A DNA stretch of 64,000 bases from RGIG8745 sp045576655 (GTDB lineage Bacteria; Bacteroidota; Bacteroidia; Bacteroidales; Bacteroidaceae): positions 1 to 64,000 of the forward strand of contig JAZNGW010000028.1 in the NCBI GenBank assembly GCA_045576655.1. Reading direction: 5' to 3'. Below are positions 53,211-62,700 of the stretch, one piece after another (the stretch's first letter is position 1; each line of letters opens with the position of its first letter). The position numbers and the translations under genes were made by a program. The notes beneath the pieces were generated by a model. It worked only from the letters and a program-made list of their open reading frames with translations. It was not told where the DNA came from and searched no databases.

Positions 53211-53267
53211 AACGCTGAAGCGCTGATAAATAAAACGGTGCAGCATTTTTGTTAACGCTGCACCATT
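53211..53267. repeat. Array of three units, same unit type, irregular spacing
   Basis: Units AACGCTGAAGCGCT (53211), AACGGTGCAGCATT (53234) and AACGCTGCACCATT (53254) are 23 and 20 bp apart. The last two are inverted and form a stem, GGTGCAGC/GCTGCACC, followed by T-rich sequence. The gap 52993-53294 otherwise shows only AT-rich sequence. Confidence 0.75.
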
Positions 53268-53294
53268 TTCATTCTGTTGTTTTCCCCTACTCTT

Positions 53295-54578
53295 TCACTT
53301 TCTGCGATAGGAGCGGAAGCCGTAGAGTGTGACGAAGAGGAAGCACACGAGCGGCAGGACGAACGAGACGTTGACGGCTGGATGGCCGCAAATAACGCCC
53401 ATGTCGATGAGCAGTCCCTGGAGGGGAGGCATGACGGCTCCGCCTACGATGGCCATGACGAGGAAGGCTGCGCCGAGCGATGTGTCCCGAGTCTCAACCT
53501 TCTCAAGGGCTATGCCGTAGATTGTCGGGAACATGAGCGACATGAACGTGGAGATGCCTACAAGGCAATAGAGTCCGGCTATGCCGACGATGCTTATTGC
53601 GCCAAGGGTGCATGCCATTGCTCCTATGCCGAAGAGGGCAAGGAGCAAGCGGGCGTTGACGTAGCGCATGAGGAAGGTGCTGACGAAGCGACTGCACAAG
53701 AACATGCTCATGGCAAGGATGTTGTAGTTCTGGGCTGTGGCTTTGTTGATGCCAAGGTTGTCGGCATACTGGATGATGAAGGTCCACACCATGATCTGGG
53801 CTGCTACGTAGAACACCTGGGCAAGAACGCCTTCGCGGTAGACTACGTCGCTCCACAGGCGGCGGAGTGTGTTCATTGCCGAATCTTGCTTTACGTCGGC
53901 TGATGTCTGCGGCATCTTCTTCAGGGCTATGACGATGAAGACGACGAGCACCACGAGTCCGAGCATGACGTAGGGGTCGCGGATGACGGCAAGGTCGTGA
54001 AGACGGATGTCGGCTTTTGTCGCCTCGTCGAAAGTATGGAAAATGGTTTCGCCTGCTTCATTGCGCTTGTCGGAAATCAGGTTTGGCAGGACGATGAGGG
54101 AGGCTACCGCCATGCCTGAGAGCGAGCCCATAGGGTTGAACGCTTGTGCCAGGTTGAGACGGCGGGTGGAGGACTCTTTCGCGCCCAGCGTGAGGATGAA
54201 GGGATTGGCGGTTGTCTCGAGGAACGCCAAACCGAATGTAAGGATGTAGAGCGACATGCAGAAGAACACGAAGCTTTGCATCGAGGCTGCTGGGATGAAG
54301 AGGAATGCTCCCACGGCATAGAGTCCGAGGCCGAGCAGGATGCCGCTCTTATAGCTGTACTTGCGTATGAAGAGGGCTGCTGGGATAGCCATTGTGGCAT
54401 ATCCGCCGTAGAAGGCGAACTGCACCCATGAGGCTTGGAAGGCGGTGAGTTCCATAACTGTCTGGAACGCCGCAACCATTGGGTTGGTTATGTCGTTGGC
54501 AAATCCCCACAGGGCAAAAAGGGATGTGATGAGGATAAACGTAACGAGATACTTTTTCTCTACTAATTTTGTTTGCAT
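53295..54578 (-). CDS. FucP-type sugar:H+ symporter (MFS)
   Basis: A 427-aa MFS transporter with twelve helices. The FucP subfamily is shown by ETTANPFILTLGAKESSTRRLN and LAQAFNPMGSLSGM in the first half, and by GFANDITNPMVAAFQ near the start. Members carry L-fucose, glucose or galactose into the cell with protons. With CE12, GH106 and GH127 enzymes nearby, a pectin-derived sugar is likely, but the exact substrate is uncertain. Upstream lies a block of 14-bp repeats. Confidence 0.9.
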   Translation of the reverse strand: MQTKLVEKKYLVTFILITSLFALWGFANDITNPMVAAFQTVMELTAFQASWVQFAFYGGYATMAIPAALFIRKYSYKSGILLGLGLYAVGAFLFIPAASMQSFVFFCMSLYILTFGLAFLETTANPFILTLGAKESSTRRLNLAQAFNPMGSLSGMAVASLIVLPNLISDKRNEAGETIFHTFDEATKADIRLHDLAVIRDPYVMLGLVVLVVFIVIALKKMPQTSADVKQDSAMNTLRRLWSDVVYREGVLAQVFYVAAQIMVWTFIIQYADNLGINKATAQNYNILAMSMFLCSRFVSTFLMRYVNARLLLALFGIGAMACTLGAISIVGIAGLYCLVGISTFMSLMFPTIYGIALEKVETRDTSLGAAFLVMAIVGGAVMPPLQGLLIDMGVICGHPAVNVSFVLPLVCFLFVTLYGFRSYRRK

Positions 54579-54610
54579 AGTTGTTTTATTATTAGGAGTT
54601 AAAAGGGGAT

Positions 54611-54659
54611 GTTAAATCACGGGAGTTAAATCACAGAAGTTAAATCACGGAAGTTAAAA
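54611..54659. repeat. Tandem repeats of 14 bp (two 7-bp halves)
   Basis: GTTAAATCACGGGA, GTTAAATCACAGAA, GTTAAATCACGGAA and a partial copy. They lie in the gap before the MFS gene. A related stretch is at 48308-48345. Confidence 0.85.
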
Positions 54660-54769
54660 TCGGGGAATATGCCAAAGGACGTGCCGCCTCGCATCATTCG
54701 TCCCCAACGTAACTTCTCTAACGTAACTTCTCAAAATTTAACTTCTCAGTGAAACATCCCGTGCCCATC

Positions 54770-57700
54770 TTATCTCACAAGAACTTTCTTCTTATTGACG
54801 ATGTAGATGCCTCGTGGAAGACCCTCGAGAGAGTCGCCTACCTTCTGCCCCTGGAGGTTGTAAACCACAACAGGGACGTTGTCGGTTTCAGTCTCAACCG
54901 CATCGATATCAGTGATGTGGTCCTTGGTCATATCTCCATAGTAGTAGAGGTGGAAGTTGTCGAAGATTGTCCAATAGCCGTCACTGCTTGATGAGCAACG
55001 CAGACCAATCTTGAGACTATTCTTGCCCTCTGCCAACTCGGTCATGATTTCATTCTCATAGAGTCCCTTAGCGAAGTACTTGCTTGCTGCTTCCATGTTG
55101 TCAGGGATGTAGCGAACAGGGCTTCCCACTGATGCCTCTGAACCGCCGAGTTTTGAAGTGCGTGCTTCGGTGCCGATATGAGCCACCTTAACCGATTCGG
55201 TGTTAGCGTAGAGGTATGTAGTCACCTTGTTAGTGCCGTTGACATAGTCAGAGTAAGCCGTAGCATACGCTCCTGGACGCTGGAACGCCTGAACTGTTGT
55301 CTTGTAAGTTCCTGCAGGGAGTCCGGTAATTGTCTGGTTGAAGTCGAACGTAGCTTGATAGAACTCAAGGCATGAGAAGTTAAATGTCGGAGCCACTGAC
55401 CATCCTGTGTTGTCGCTGATTGAAGCATTCGTCACAAGGAAAGTAACGTCAAACGGTTCGTCAACGCTTGCAGGAGTAGCATTTGCAAGGAAGTCCATTC
55501 CTGCCTGGCTTGTGCTCTCAATTGTAGCGCGGAGCAGATCGAGACCGGAATTTGCATCATCGGCAACGGTCTGAGCGTAAGACAGAGCTGCGTCGATAGC
55601 AACGTCTGCACCTTCAGCATCTTCAGTGTGAGGAGTTGACTTCACCTTATTGAGGTTGGTAATAAGGGTCTTCAGTTCGTTGAGAGCTGAGAGACGTGCC
55701 GCTTCATCAAACTTGAGGGTCTCCTCAGCCGTGAGAATCACCCAGTGCTGCGATGCCGCGTCGGCTGAAAGGTCGAAGCCAGTTGCGCCCACATTGCCTG
55801 AAGCAGTAGCCACCATAGCACGTGGATTATTGTTTGTCACGTTCATAATCCAGTAGCCACGGACGTTAGTTGCCGACGTACCGCTACCTACCTTTATGTC
55901 TTTTCTGCCCTTCATGACGTGGAATTTCTCCGTAGCCGCAGGAGTAGTCTTCGTTGCAACCTTGAAGGTAGAGTTGCTGTAAGTGATGTACTGACCAGTG
56001 CCTACATTGCGGAACATGTAGTATTGCTTCACTGGGTCGAAGCTGAGGTACCATGCGAAGTTGTCGTCGTTAGCAACGTCAACCGATGTCGCTTCCTTCC
56101 ACTTGAGCGAAGTGCCGCTCACCGTCAGATAGGAAGTAGTGAGTCCGAACGACGCACTTTCGTTCTTGATGTAGTACTTAACCTCATCGTCATGCTCAAA
56201 CGTATATGCTGGCAGAGCAAAGCATCCGCTTGTAGGGGCTACTCCATCTTCATGCAATCCCTGAATGATGAGCGCCTGAGCCATGTAGAGAGCGTCAGAA
56301 CCGTTGTCTTCGTGAGCACCATTGATTCCATAAGGCCACATGTGCTGACTATCACCAGCCATTTTTGCCGTCGTGTTGTTATCCCAGAACTGGAGAACGC
56401 TGTTTGCGCGAGGACCTGTCCACGAACCGTCTACGAGCATTGTCCACCATCCGTTCTGAGTACCGACACCCACACCGTGGGCTGCCTCGTGGAGGATTGT
56501 ACCTGTGCGCTGATATGAAACGTTAGGACCTACTCGCATCCATCCGCCGTAAGAGCAGTCGGCCGTAGGAGTGCCCGAACCGTAGTTGCCTGAAAGGTGG
56601 AATCCCTGCGTGCTCACAAGCTTGCCCCAAATGTCCTCGATGCCGTGGCGCATAGCTTCGCTAATACGTGCATTCTCCTCTGCGCTACCACCATTGTTCC
56701 AAGACCAGCTGATATTAGCCTTAGGGAGAGTGATAATCTTTATCTCATCGCCGTATGCCACCTGATAGCCCTCAGTCACGACATAAGGGCGAGCGTAATA
56801 GACGGTTGAAGGCTTCATGTTCTCCATTATATAGATGCGTCCGCTATTGTCGATGTATCGTGTAGAACGCTGGTCGAGCACAGTAGGGTTCTTCTCAGTA
56901 GAGAAGCAGAATCCTGCCTCACGAAGTTTAGCTCCGTTGATATTGTATGTGAATCGGCCGAACGCCATCACCGAACCGCGTGCATAGCGCTTGTCAGTCT
57001 TAGTTATTATCGGCATTGCCCCTGTAGGCGACTGAAGCATGAATGCAAATGCCGCCTCGTCGAGAAGCACGATGTGGTTAGCAAGGTCAGCATACGAAGT
57101 CGCTCCGTCGGCATAAGCAGCCTTTGCCGCATTGATTGCCGCGAGATATTCCTCTGCCCCCTCGCCAGCTCCGTCGCCATACTGAGTTTCAGCCTTTTCG
57201 ATAGCGGCAAGCAGTTCAGCATAAGCGGCGATAGAGCGGTTTGCCTCGTCCGTAGCCTCGCGAAGCGGAGTTGAAACCTTGACATAGCCCTCGGTTGCAG
57301 ACTTGCCAAGTTCAGCAAGCACATCAGCCATCTTAGCGTCGAGAGCGTCCTTAGCGGCAGAGTGCATCTTCTTGTCTGCGATAGCAGCCGCCGCGTCATA
57401 GTAGCCCTGAAGAGCAACCTTGTAGTCGGCATCAGTACCTCCGATGTAGTAGAGTCGGAAGTTGTCGGCAGCGAGCCAGTTGCCCGTAGCGCCCTGAGCC
57501 ATGAATCCTATTGTAGCGCTGCTTTCGATGTTTGTGAATACCAATGAATATTCAGCAGTCTTGTCAACAGCCGCCTTTGTGTTATTAGCAAAAATCCACG
57601 CTCCGCTCTGCGATGCGTTAGGAGTGTCCTCCTGTATGTTCTGCGCACCGGCAACAAGTTTGTAAATACCGAGGTCGAGCCCCTCGATCTTTTGCACAAC

Positions 57701-59329
57701 AGAAGCATCACCCACCTGTCCGCCTCTGCCAGTCCACTTCTCCACGTAAGTCGTCCCCTTCTTCTGCTTGAAAGACGAGTTTGTCTGAGTAGCCATGTGC
57801 TGAGCGGTCCATCCTTCAAACTGCTTCTCGAAACTTGGGTTGACAATAAGCGAAGTCATGTCGATAGGGTCCTCCTCCGAAGCATTGCCATAGCGGTAGT
57901 TCTTCATGGCAAGCACGAGAGCGTCAATCTGCCTCTTCACGTCAGTGTTTGTAGCGCTCGCATCTGCACATACAGCCTGAGCCGCATCGATAGCCGCCTT
58001 CAGAGCCGCTGCCCCATTGCCTGTACCATCGCCATAGAGCGCAGCAGCCTCACTGATTGTTGCCTCAAGGTTCCCGACAAGCTCCTCCTTGCTCAGTCCC
58101 TTATAGATGAGTCGGAAGCCCTGCCAGTTCACCCACTGGTTGCTCGATGTCACCGCATATTTGATATTGACAGCGCCCTCAGCGTCGACAACGATATCCT
58201 TAGCCCAAGCCATAGCGTCGCCATGAGCCAAAGCCTGGCCGCACGACTGCATGCCGTTAGGCTGGATCTTGCCGTTGACGCTTGTCCAGTTGTTGTCCGT
58301 AGCATTTGTCACAGCATAATCGATTGTTCCCATCAGAGGAGTCTTTCCTGTGTAAGCGCCCTTGCCAGTTGTTACAGTAAGAGTTGGCGCCACACCCGAA
58401 CCGTCCTCACGATAGAGCGAATGAAAACCGAGATCGTATGTTCCTAGCGGAAGCACATTGTCCTGTTCGAGAGTGAATGCCGAGTGGTAAATCTCAAACT
58501 CCTCCCAACCGAAAGCAGGGCTGCCGCTGTACCACTTGTCAGCACTTGCATTGCCCACCATGTCCGCATTGTCAAGCATGAACGACACGTCGATAAGTTC
58601 AGTCAAGTCAACGCATACCGCCTTGAAGAGCTCGCGCGAAGCCCTCTCTATGCTCTCCACCGTAGCATTAGAAGCACTATAAGCCTCAAGGGCAGTTGCA
58701 ATGGGCGCCTGATAAGCCCCTTCCTTGCCAGCATCCGCCACAGCCTTGTACACGTTGTACATAGCCTTCTTTGCCTTATACAGAGCGTAAGCACCATTAG
58801 TGATGTTAGACTCCTTGACAAATGCCCACTTCGTCATGCCCGCACCACCAGTAAGAGTCAAGTGACCGCCGTAAGTCCACGACACGTCCAGCAACTTTCC
58901 AAACTTGTCATTGCTGAGCGTATACACACGGCTGCCTTCAGCAGTCTCCGAGTAAGTAAAATACTGGTTTGTCGACTTATTTATAACTACATCATAAGCC
59001 GCCTCGCTTGGACAGGAAATGTAGTACGACCCGCCCTTCTCCTTGTTTCTCATCCTCACCTTACCGTCCGAAGCAATAACAGTGCTTTGATTAGGGATTG
59101 AGGCGGTATAGTCGCCGTTAGTCAGTCGAGCGGCACAAGCCTGCGTGTTGCTCGTCATGCCATACATCACGAAAGCGTCAGCCTCCACATTATAAATATA
59201 CACTACGTCGGTCGACTTCAATCCGTCGAGACTTTCCCCAGGCACCTGCGGAGCCGTCCATGTCTGCGCCACAGCCGCCAACGATGTACCTAAACATAGG
59301 CATAAGAAAGAAAGAAATCGGTTCTTCAT
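54770..59329 (-). CDS. Giant T9SS cargo with a zincin-like HExxH domain
   Basis: A 1519-aa exported protein (signal peptide 1-21, AAVAQ). Residues about 22-670 are the same chassis as in the 43051 gene. A fibronectin-like domain follows (about 760-880), then a domain with HEAAHGVGVGTQNGWW (His947, Glu948, His951). This matches HExxH with the metzincin glycine but has Thr where a third His would be. Around it lie CSYGGWMRVG and GSWTGPRANSVLQFWDNN. A lectin-like domain (SASFGLTTSYLTVSG), a beta-sandwich (FNFSCLEFYQATFDFNQTI) and a T9SS tail (LQGQKVGDSLEGLPRG) complete it. Probably a surface metallopeptidase; the third zinc ligand and substrate are unknown. Confidence 0.86.
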   Translation of the reverse strand: MKNRFLSFLCLCLGTSLAAVAQTWTAPQVPGESLDGLKSTDVVYIYNVEADAFVMYGMTSNTQACAARLTNGDYTASIPNQSTVIASDGKVRMRNKEKGGSYYISCPSEAAYDVVINKSTNQYFTYSETAEGSRVYTLSNDKFGKLLDVSWTYGGHLTLTGGAGMTKWAFVKESNITNGAYALYKAKKAMYNVYKAVADAGKEGAYQAPIATALEAYSASNATVESIERASRELFKAVCVDLTELIDVSFMLDNADMVGNASADKWYSGSPAFGWEEFEIYHSAFTLEQDNVLPLGTYDLGFHSLYREDGSGVAPTLTVTTGKGAYTGKTPLMGTIDYAVTNATDNNWTSVNGKIQPNGMQSCGQALAHGDAMAWAKDIVVDAEGAVNIKYAVTSSNQWVNWQGFRLIYKGLSKEELVGNLEATISEAAALYGDGTGNGAAALKAAIDAAQAVCADASATNTDVKRQIDALVLAMKNYRYGNASEEDPIDMTSLIVNPSFEKQFEGWTAQHMATQTNSSFKQKKGTTYVEKWTGRGGQVGDASVVQKIEGLDLGIYKLVAGAQNIQEDTPNASQSGAWIFANNTKAAVDKTAEYSLVFTNIESSATIGFMAQGATGNWLAADNFRLYYIGGTDADYKVALQGYYDAAAAIADKKMHSAAKDALDAKMADVLAELGKSATEGYVKVSTPLREATDEANRSIAAYAELLAAIEKAETQYGDGAGEGAEEYLAAINAAKAAYADGATSYADLANHIVLLDEAAFAFMLQSPTGAMPIITKTDKRYARGSVMAFGRFTYNINGAKLREAGFCFSTEKNPTVLDQRSTRYIDNSGRIYIMENMKPSTVYYARPYVVTEGYQVAYGDEIKIITLPKANISWSWNNGGSAEENARISEAMRHGIEDIWGKLVSTQGFHLSGNYGSGTPTADCSYGGWMRVGPNVSYQRTGTILHEAAHGVGVGTQNGWWTMLVDGSWTGPRANSVLQFWDNNTTAKMAGDSQHMWPYGINGAHEDNGSDALYMAQALIIQGLHEDGVAPTSGCFALPAYTFEHDDEVKYYIKNESASFGLTTSYLTVSGTSLKWKEATSVDVANDDNFAWYLSFDPVKQYYMFRNVGTGQYITYSNSTFKVATKTTPAATEKFHVMKGRKDIKVGSGTSATNVRGYWIMNVTNNNPRAMVATASGNVGATGFDLSADAASQHWVILTAEETLKFDEAARLSALNELKTLITNLNKVKSTPHTEDAEGADVAIDAALSYAQTVADDANSGLDLLRATIESTSQAGMDFLANATPASVDEPFDVTFLVTNASISDNTGWSVAPTFNFSCLEFYQATFDFNQTITGLPAGTYKTTVQAFQRPGAYATAYSDYVNGTNKVTTYLYANTESVKVAHIGTEARTSKLGGSEASVGSPVRYIPDNMEAASKYFAKGLYENEIMTELAEGKNSLKIGLRCSSSSDGYWTIFDNFHLYYYGDMTKDHITDIDAVETETDNVPVVVYNLQGQKVGDSLEGLPRGIYIVNKKKVLVR

Positions 59330-59376
59330 AATATTAAATTGATTAATAAATAATTATCAACAATATCTTTAATCTA

Positions 59377-59407
59377 CAAAAGTAGAAAAAATCCCACACC
59401 CTGCAAA
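59377..59407 (-). promoter_or_regulatory. Promoter for the 1519-aa cargo gene
   Basis: The minus strand reads TTTG, 19 bp, TACTTTTG. Transcription would begin near 59372, with a leader of about 43 nt. Confidence 0.7.
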
Positions 59408-59488
59408 ATTACCTTCTGCAAGATTCCACAGGGGGAAACGACCCGCTCCGCACTGCTAAATTCACAACCCCTCGGAGAAAAGTATAAA

Positions 59489-59562
59489 TAAAAGTAATAT
59501 TTGTACAAATAATAGTTTTATTTATATAAATATTAGTTTTATTCTTACAAATATAAGTTTTA
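59489..59562. repeat. 21-bp-period array, four units
   Basis: Cores TAAAAGTAATA, TAATAGTTTTA, TATTAGTTTTA and TATAAGTTTTA start at 59489, 59510, 59531 and 59552. Spacers are TTTGTACAAA, TTTATATAAA and TTCTTACAAA. Spacers match those of the array at 41832, but the cores differ entirely. In the gap 59330-59724, the promoter, this array and a terminator are the visible features. Confidence 0.8.
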
Positions 59563-59657
59563 TTTATACTTTTCAGCGAAGGGTCAGAAAGTTTGCACCG
59601 AGGTGAAAACAGTTTTTCATCCCAATTGGATTGATTTTTCAAGTCGTTGAATCTGAT

Positions 59658-59698
59658 AAAAAAAAGGAGAACGCATCATTAGAGACGCATCCTCCTTG
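59658..59698 (-). terminator. Intrinsic terminator after the right-edge cargo gene
   Basis: AAGGAG-g-ATGCGT, loop, ATGCGT-t-CTCCTT followed by eight T on the minus strand, 27 bp after the stop at 59725. Confidence 0.9.
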
Positions 59699-59724
59699 TT
59701 GTTTTCAAAGCGATAAAGAGCTGG

Positions 59725-62700
59725 CTACTGCACAAGCACCTTCTTCTTGTTTACGATGTAGACGCCTCGTGGAAGCCCCTCGAGCGTGTTGCCCACTTTC
59801 TGTCCGTGGAGGTTGTACACCTCGACCGGTTTGTCAGAGTCTTCGCCAACCGTTTCATCCGCCTCGACCTTGTCGATTGCCGTCACTGTCTCCGGCGAGA
59901 TTGTTCCGTAGTAGTAGAGGCGGAAGTTGTCGAACACGCTCCAGTAGTTTGTACCTGCAGAAGGGCACTTGATTCCTATCTTGAGCGACGCGCCTTCGTC
60001 GTCCAGACGTGTGGCCACTTCGTTCTCGTAGGTTGAGAGCTTGAGATATGCCTCAGCCGACGCCATAGTGTTAGGTATGTAGCGTGTAGATGTGCCCACC
60101 TCGACATCATCGGCGTGGAGACGGGTGCGCCTTGCGCCTGCGGCGATGTTCTTAACCTTCACGGTGCTGGCTCCGGCATAGAGAACGGTGTTGACATTGT
60201 CTGTGCCGCCTGTGTAGGAGTCGTAGACTGCATCGTATGCTCCCGGACGCTGGAAGGCCTTGGCGCGGAGCTGGTATGTTCCGGCTGGAAGACCGGTGAT
60301 TGTCTGGTTGAAGTCGAACGACGACTGGAAGTACTCAAGGCATGAATTGCCGAATGTCGGTTTGGTTGACCACCCGCTGTTGTCGTCGATGGCGGCGTTC
60401 TTGACAAGGAATGTGATATTGAACGGACGGTACATGCTGGTTGGTGTGGCCTTGCCGAGGAAGTTCATTCCGGCTGTGCGAACCTGCTCTATCAGGGCTG
60501 TCACTTCGTTGGCAGTGGCTGCATCTGCGGCAAGGGATTCGACCGTAGCGATATCGTCGTCGAGAGCTGCGTCTGCTCCTGGCACGTCCTCTGTGTGGGA
60601 AGTGAGTTTGAGTCGGCGCACATTGCTGATCATCTCGTCGAGTTCGGCAAGTGCCTTGTCCTTGAGTCCTGTCTCAAACTGCTCTATCTCGTCGGCCTGA
60701 AGGAATATCCATCGCTGTGCTGTGGCTGAGTTGTAGAGGTCGAGCGTGTTGGCTGCCACTCCTCCGTTGGCTGTAGCGGTAAATGTGGCAGGATTTGACT
60801 TGGCTTCCGGGTGGATAATCCAATATCCGCGAGTCTTGAAACTGCCGAGTGCGACGTCCTGACGTCCCTTCATGAGGTGGAAGTCTTCGTTGGCGGCAGG
60901 TGTTGACTTGACGGCTGTCCTGATGCCGTTGGCCCCGTTGGCGGTGAAGGTGAGGTAGCGTCCTGTGGCAGCGTTGCGGAACTGGTAGTACTGGTTGTCT
61001 GGAGTGAAGGAGACGTACCATGCGGCACTGTCGTTGAGAGTGACGTCGCTTCCTGCCATGTCCATCCACTTGACGATGCCGTTCTTCTGTTCCACGAGAT
61101 AGGAAGTGGCAAGTCCGCGGTCGGCAGATTCGCTCTTGATGTAGTACTTGGCATTGTCGTCCTGCTCGAAGACGTATGCCGGCAAGCAGAATGCTCCGGA
61201 ATAGAAGTTGACAGGAATGAGTCCGTCTTCGCAGAATCCCTGGTTGATGAGGGAGTTGCCGATGTAGAAAACCTCTGTGTCGTTCCAGTTCTGAGGACCT
61301 GCCCAAGCACCTGGTTCGAGGTGTGCACCGTTGTGAGGGTATTTGTTGTGGAAGATGTTGTCCTGCGAGTAAGTCTCGCCCTTGTTTATAACGCCCCAGT
61401 GACCGCCGTCGTAAGCGCCGGTGATGACGAGGTTATCGTTGTTTTCCCAGAAACGCACTGCCTCGTTGGCACGGTCGCCCGCCCAGTAGCCGTTCACGGT
61501 TTCACGAAGCGGAGAAACTACCCATCCGCCCCAAATCTCGAGCGTACCGCCACCGATGCCGTGGTTCATCTCGTGCATGCAGGTTCCTGCACGCTGTCCC
61601 ATGTTCGTACCGATACGCATTCCGCCGCCATATCCGCAGTCGGCGGTAGGGGTGCCAGGCGAGAATGTGCACGACACGTTGAATCCGCGTATGCTGGTGT
61701 AGTTTGACCAGTAAGTAGTGGCAACCGTAAGTGCCGTGTTGATACGGTCGTTGTGTGCGGCGTCGCCACCGTTGTTGTACCAGTATGTCACTCGTCCCTG
61801 CGGCAGAGTGGACATCTTGATGACATCGCCATAGCCCACAGCATAGCCCTTGGTGATAGCATAGGCACGCATGTAGTAGACTGTGGCCGGTTGCATGTCC
61901 ATCCAGTACATGCGTCCGTTGTTTTCCAGATATTTTGTTGTGCGGTTGTCGAGCACGGTAGGGTCAGGTTCTGTGCTCCAGCAGAATCCCTGTTCAAGGA
62001 TTTCGGAAGAAGTGACACCGCTCACCGTCATACGTCCGAATGCGGCGATGGCACCACGCACATAGCGCTTGTCAGTCACCACCGTAGGAACGGCGCCTGT
62101 AGGGTTGGTGAGGTTGTACTCAAACTCTGCCTTCTCAAGTTTCACGATCTCGGCAGCCATCTCTTCGAAAGTGGCGTCGAGGTTGTCGTTGACAGCCTTA
62201 GCCCCGTTGATTACGGCGAGGAACTTCTCCGCACCCTTCATCACACCGTCGCCATAAGCCACCTCAGCCTTGGCGATTGCGGCAGTGAGGTCGGCGTAAG
62301 CCTTTATCGAAGCCTTTGCCTGCTCCACAGCCTCGCGAAGCGGAGTGGACACAGCAGTGTAGCCATCGGCATTGTCCTTCTGGAGTTCAGCCTCAGCGGC
62401 TGCAATGCACGCCTTGAGGTTGTCGAGCACAGCATTGTGCATCTTCTCCCCTATGTATGGTTTGGCAGTCTCGATATAGCCCTCAAGTTCCTTCTTGAAG
62501 TCAGCAAACTCGCCACCGGCATAGTAGAGGCGGAAGTTGTCGACCGAAATCCAGTTGCCCGTAGCGCCTTCGGCAAGGAATCCTACCGTAGCCTCATTCT
62601 CGATGTTGACGAACGTCACAGAATACTCATCCTTGCCCACAACCTCAGTCTTGGAGTTGTTGGCAACGACCCACGCACCAGTCTGAGCAGCGGAAGAACC

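Noticed and set aside
53277..53903. 208-codon plus-strand open frame opposite the sugar symporter
   Set aside because: Composition is extremely Glu/His/Ala-rich with no fold signature, and the membrane protein on the other strand is certain.
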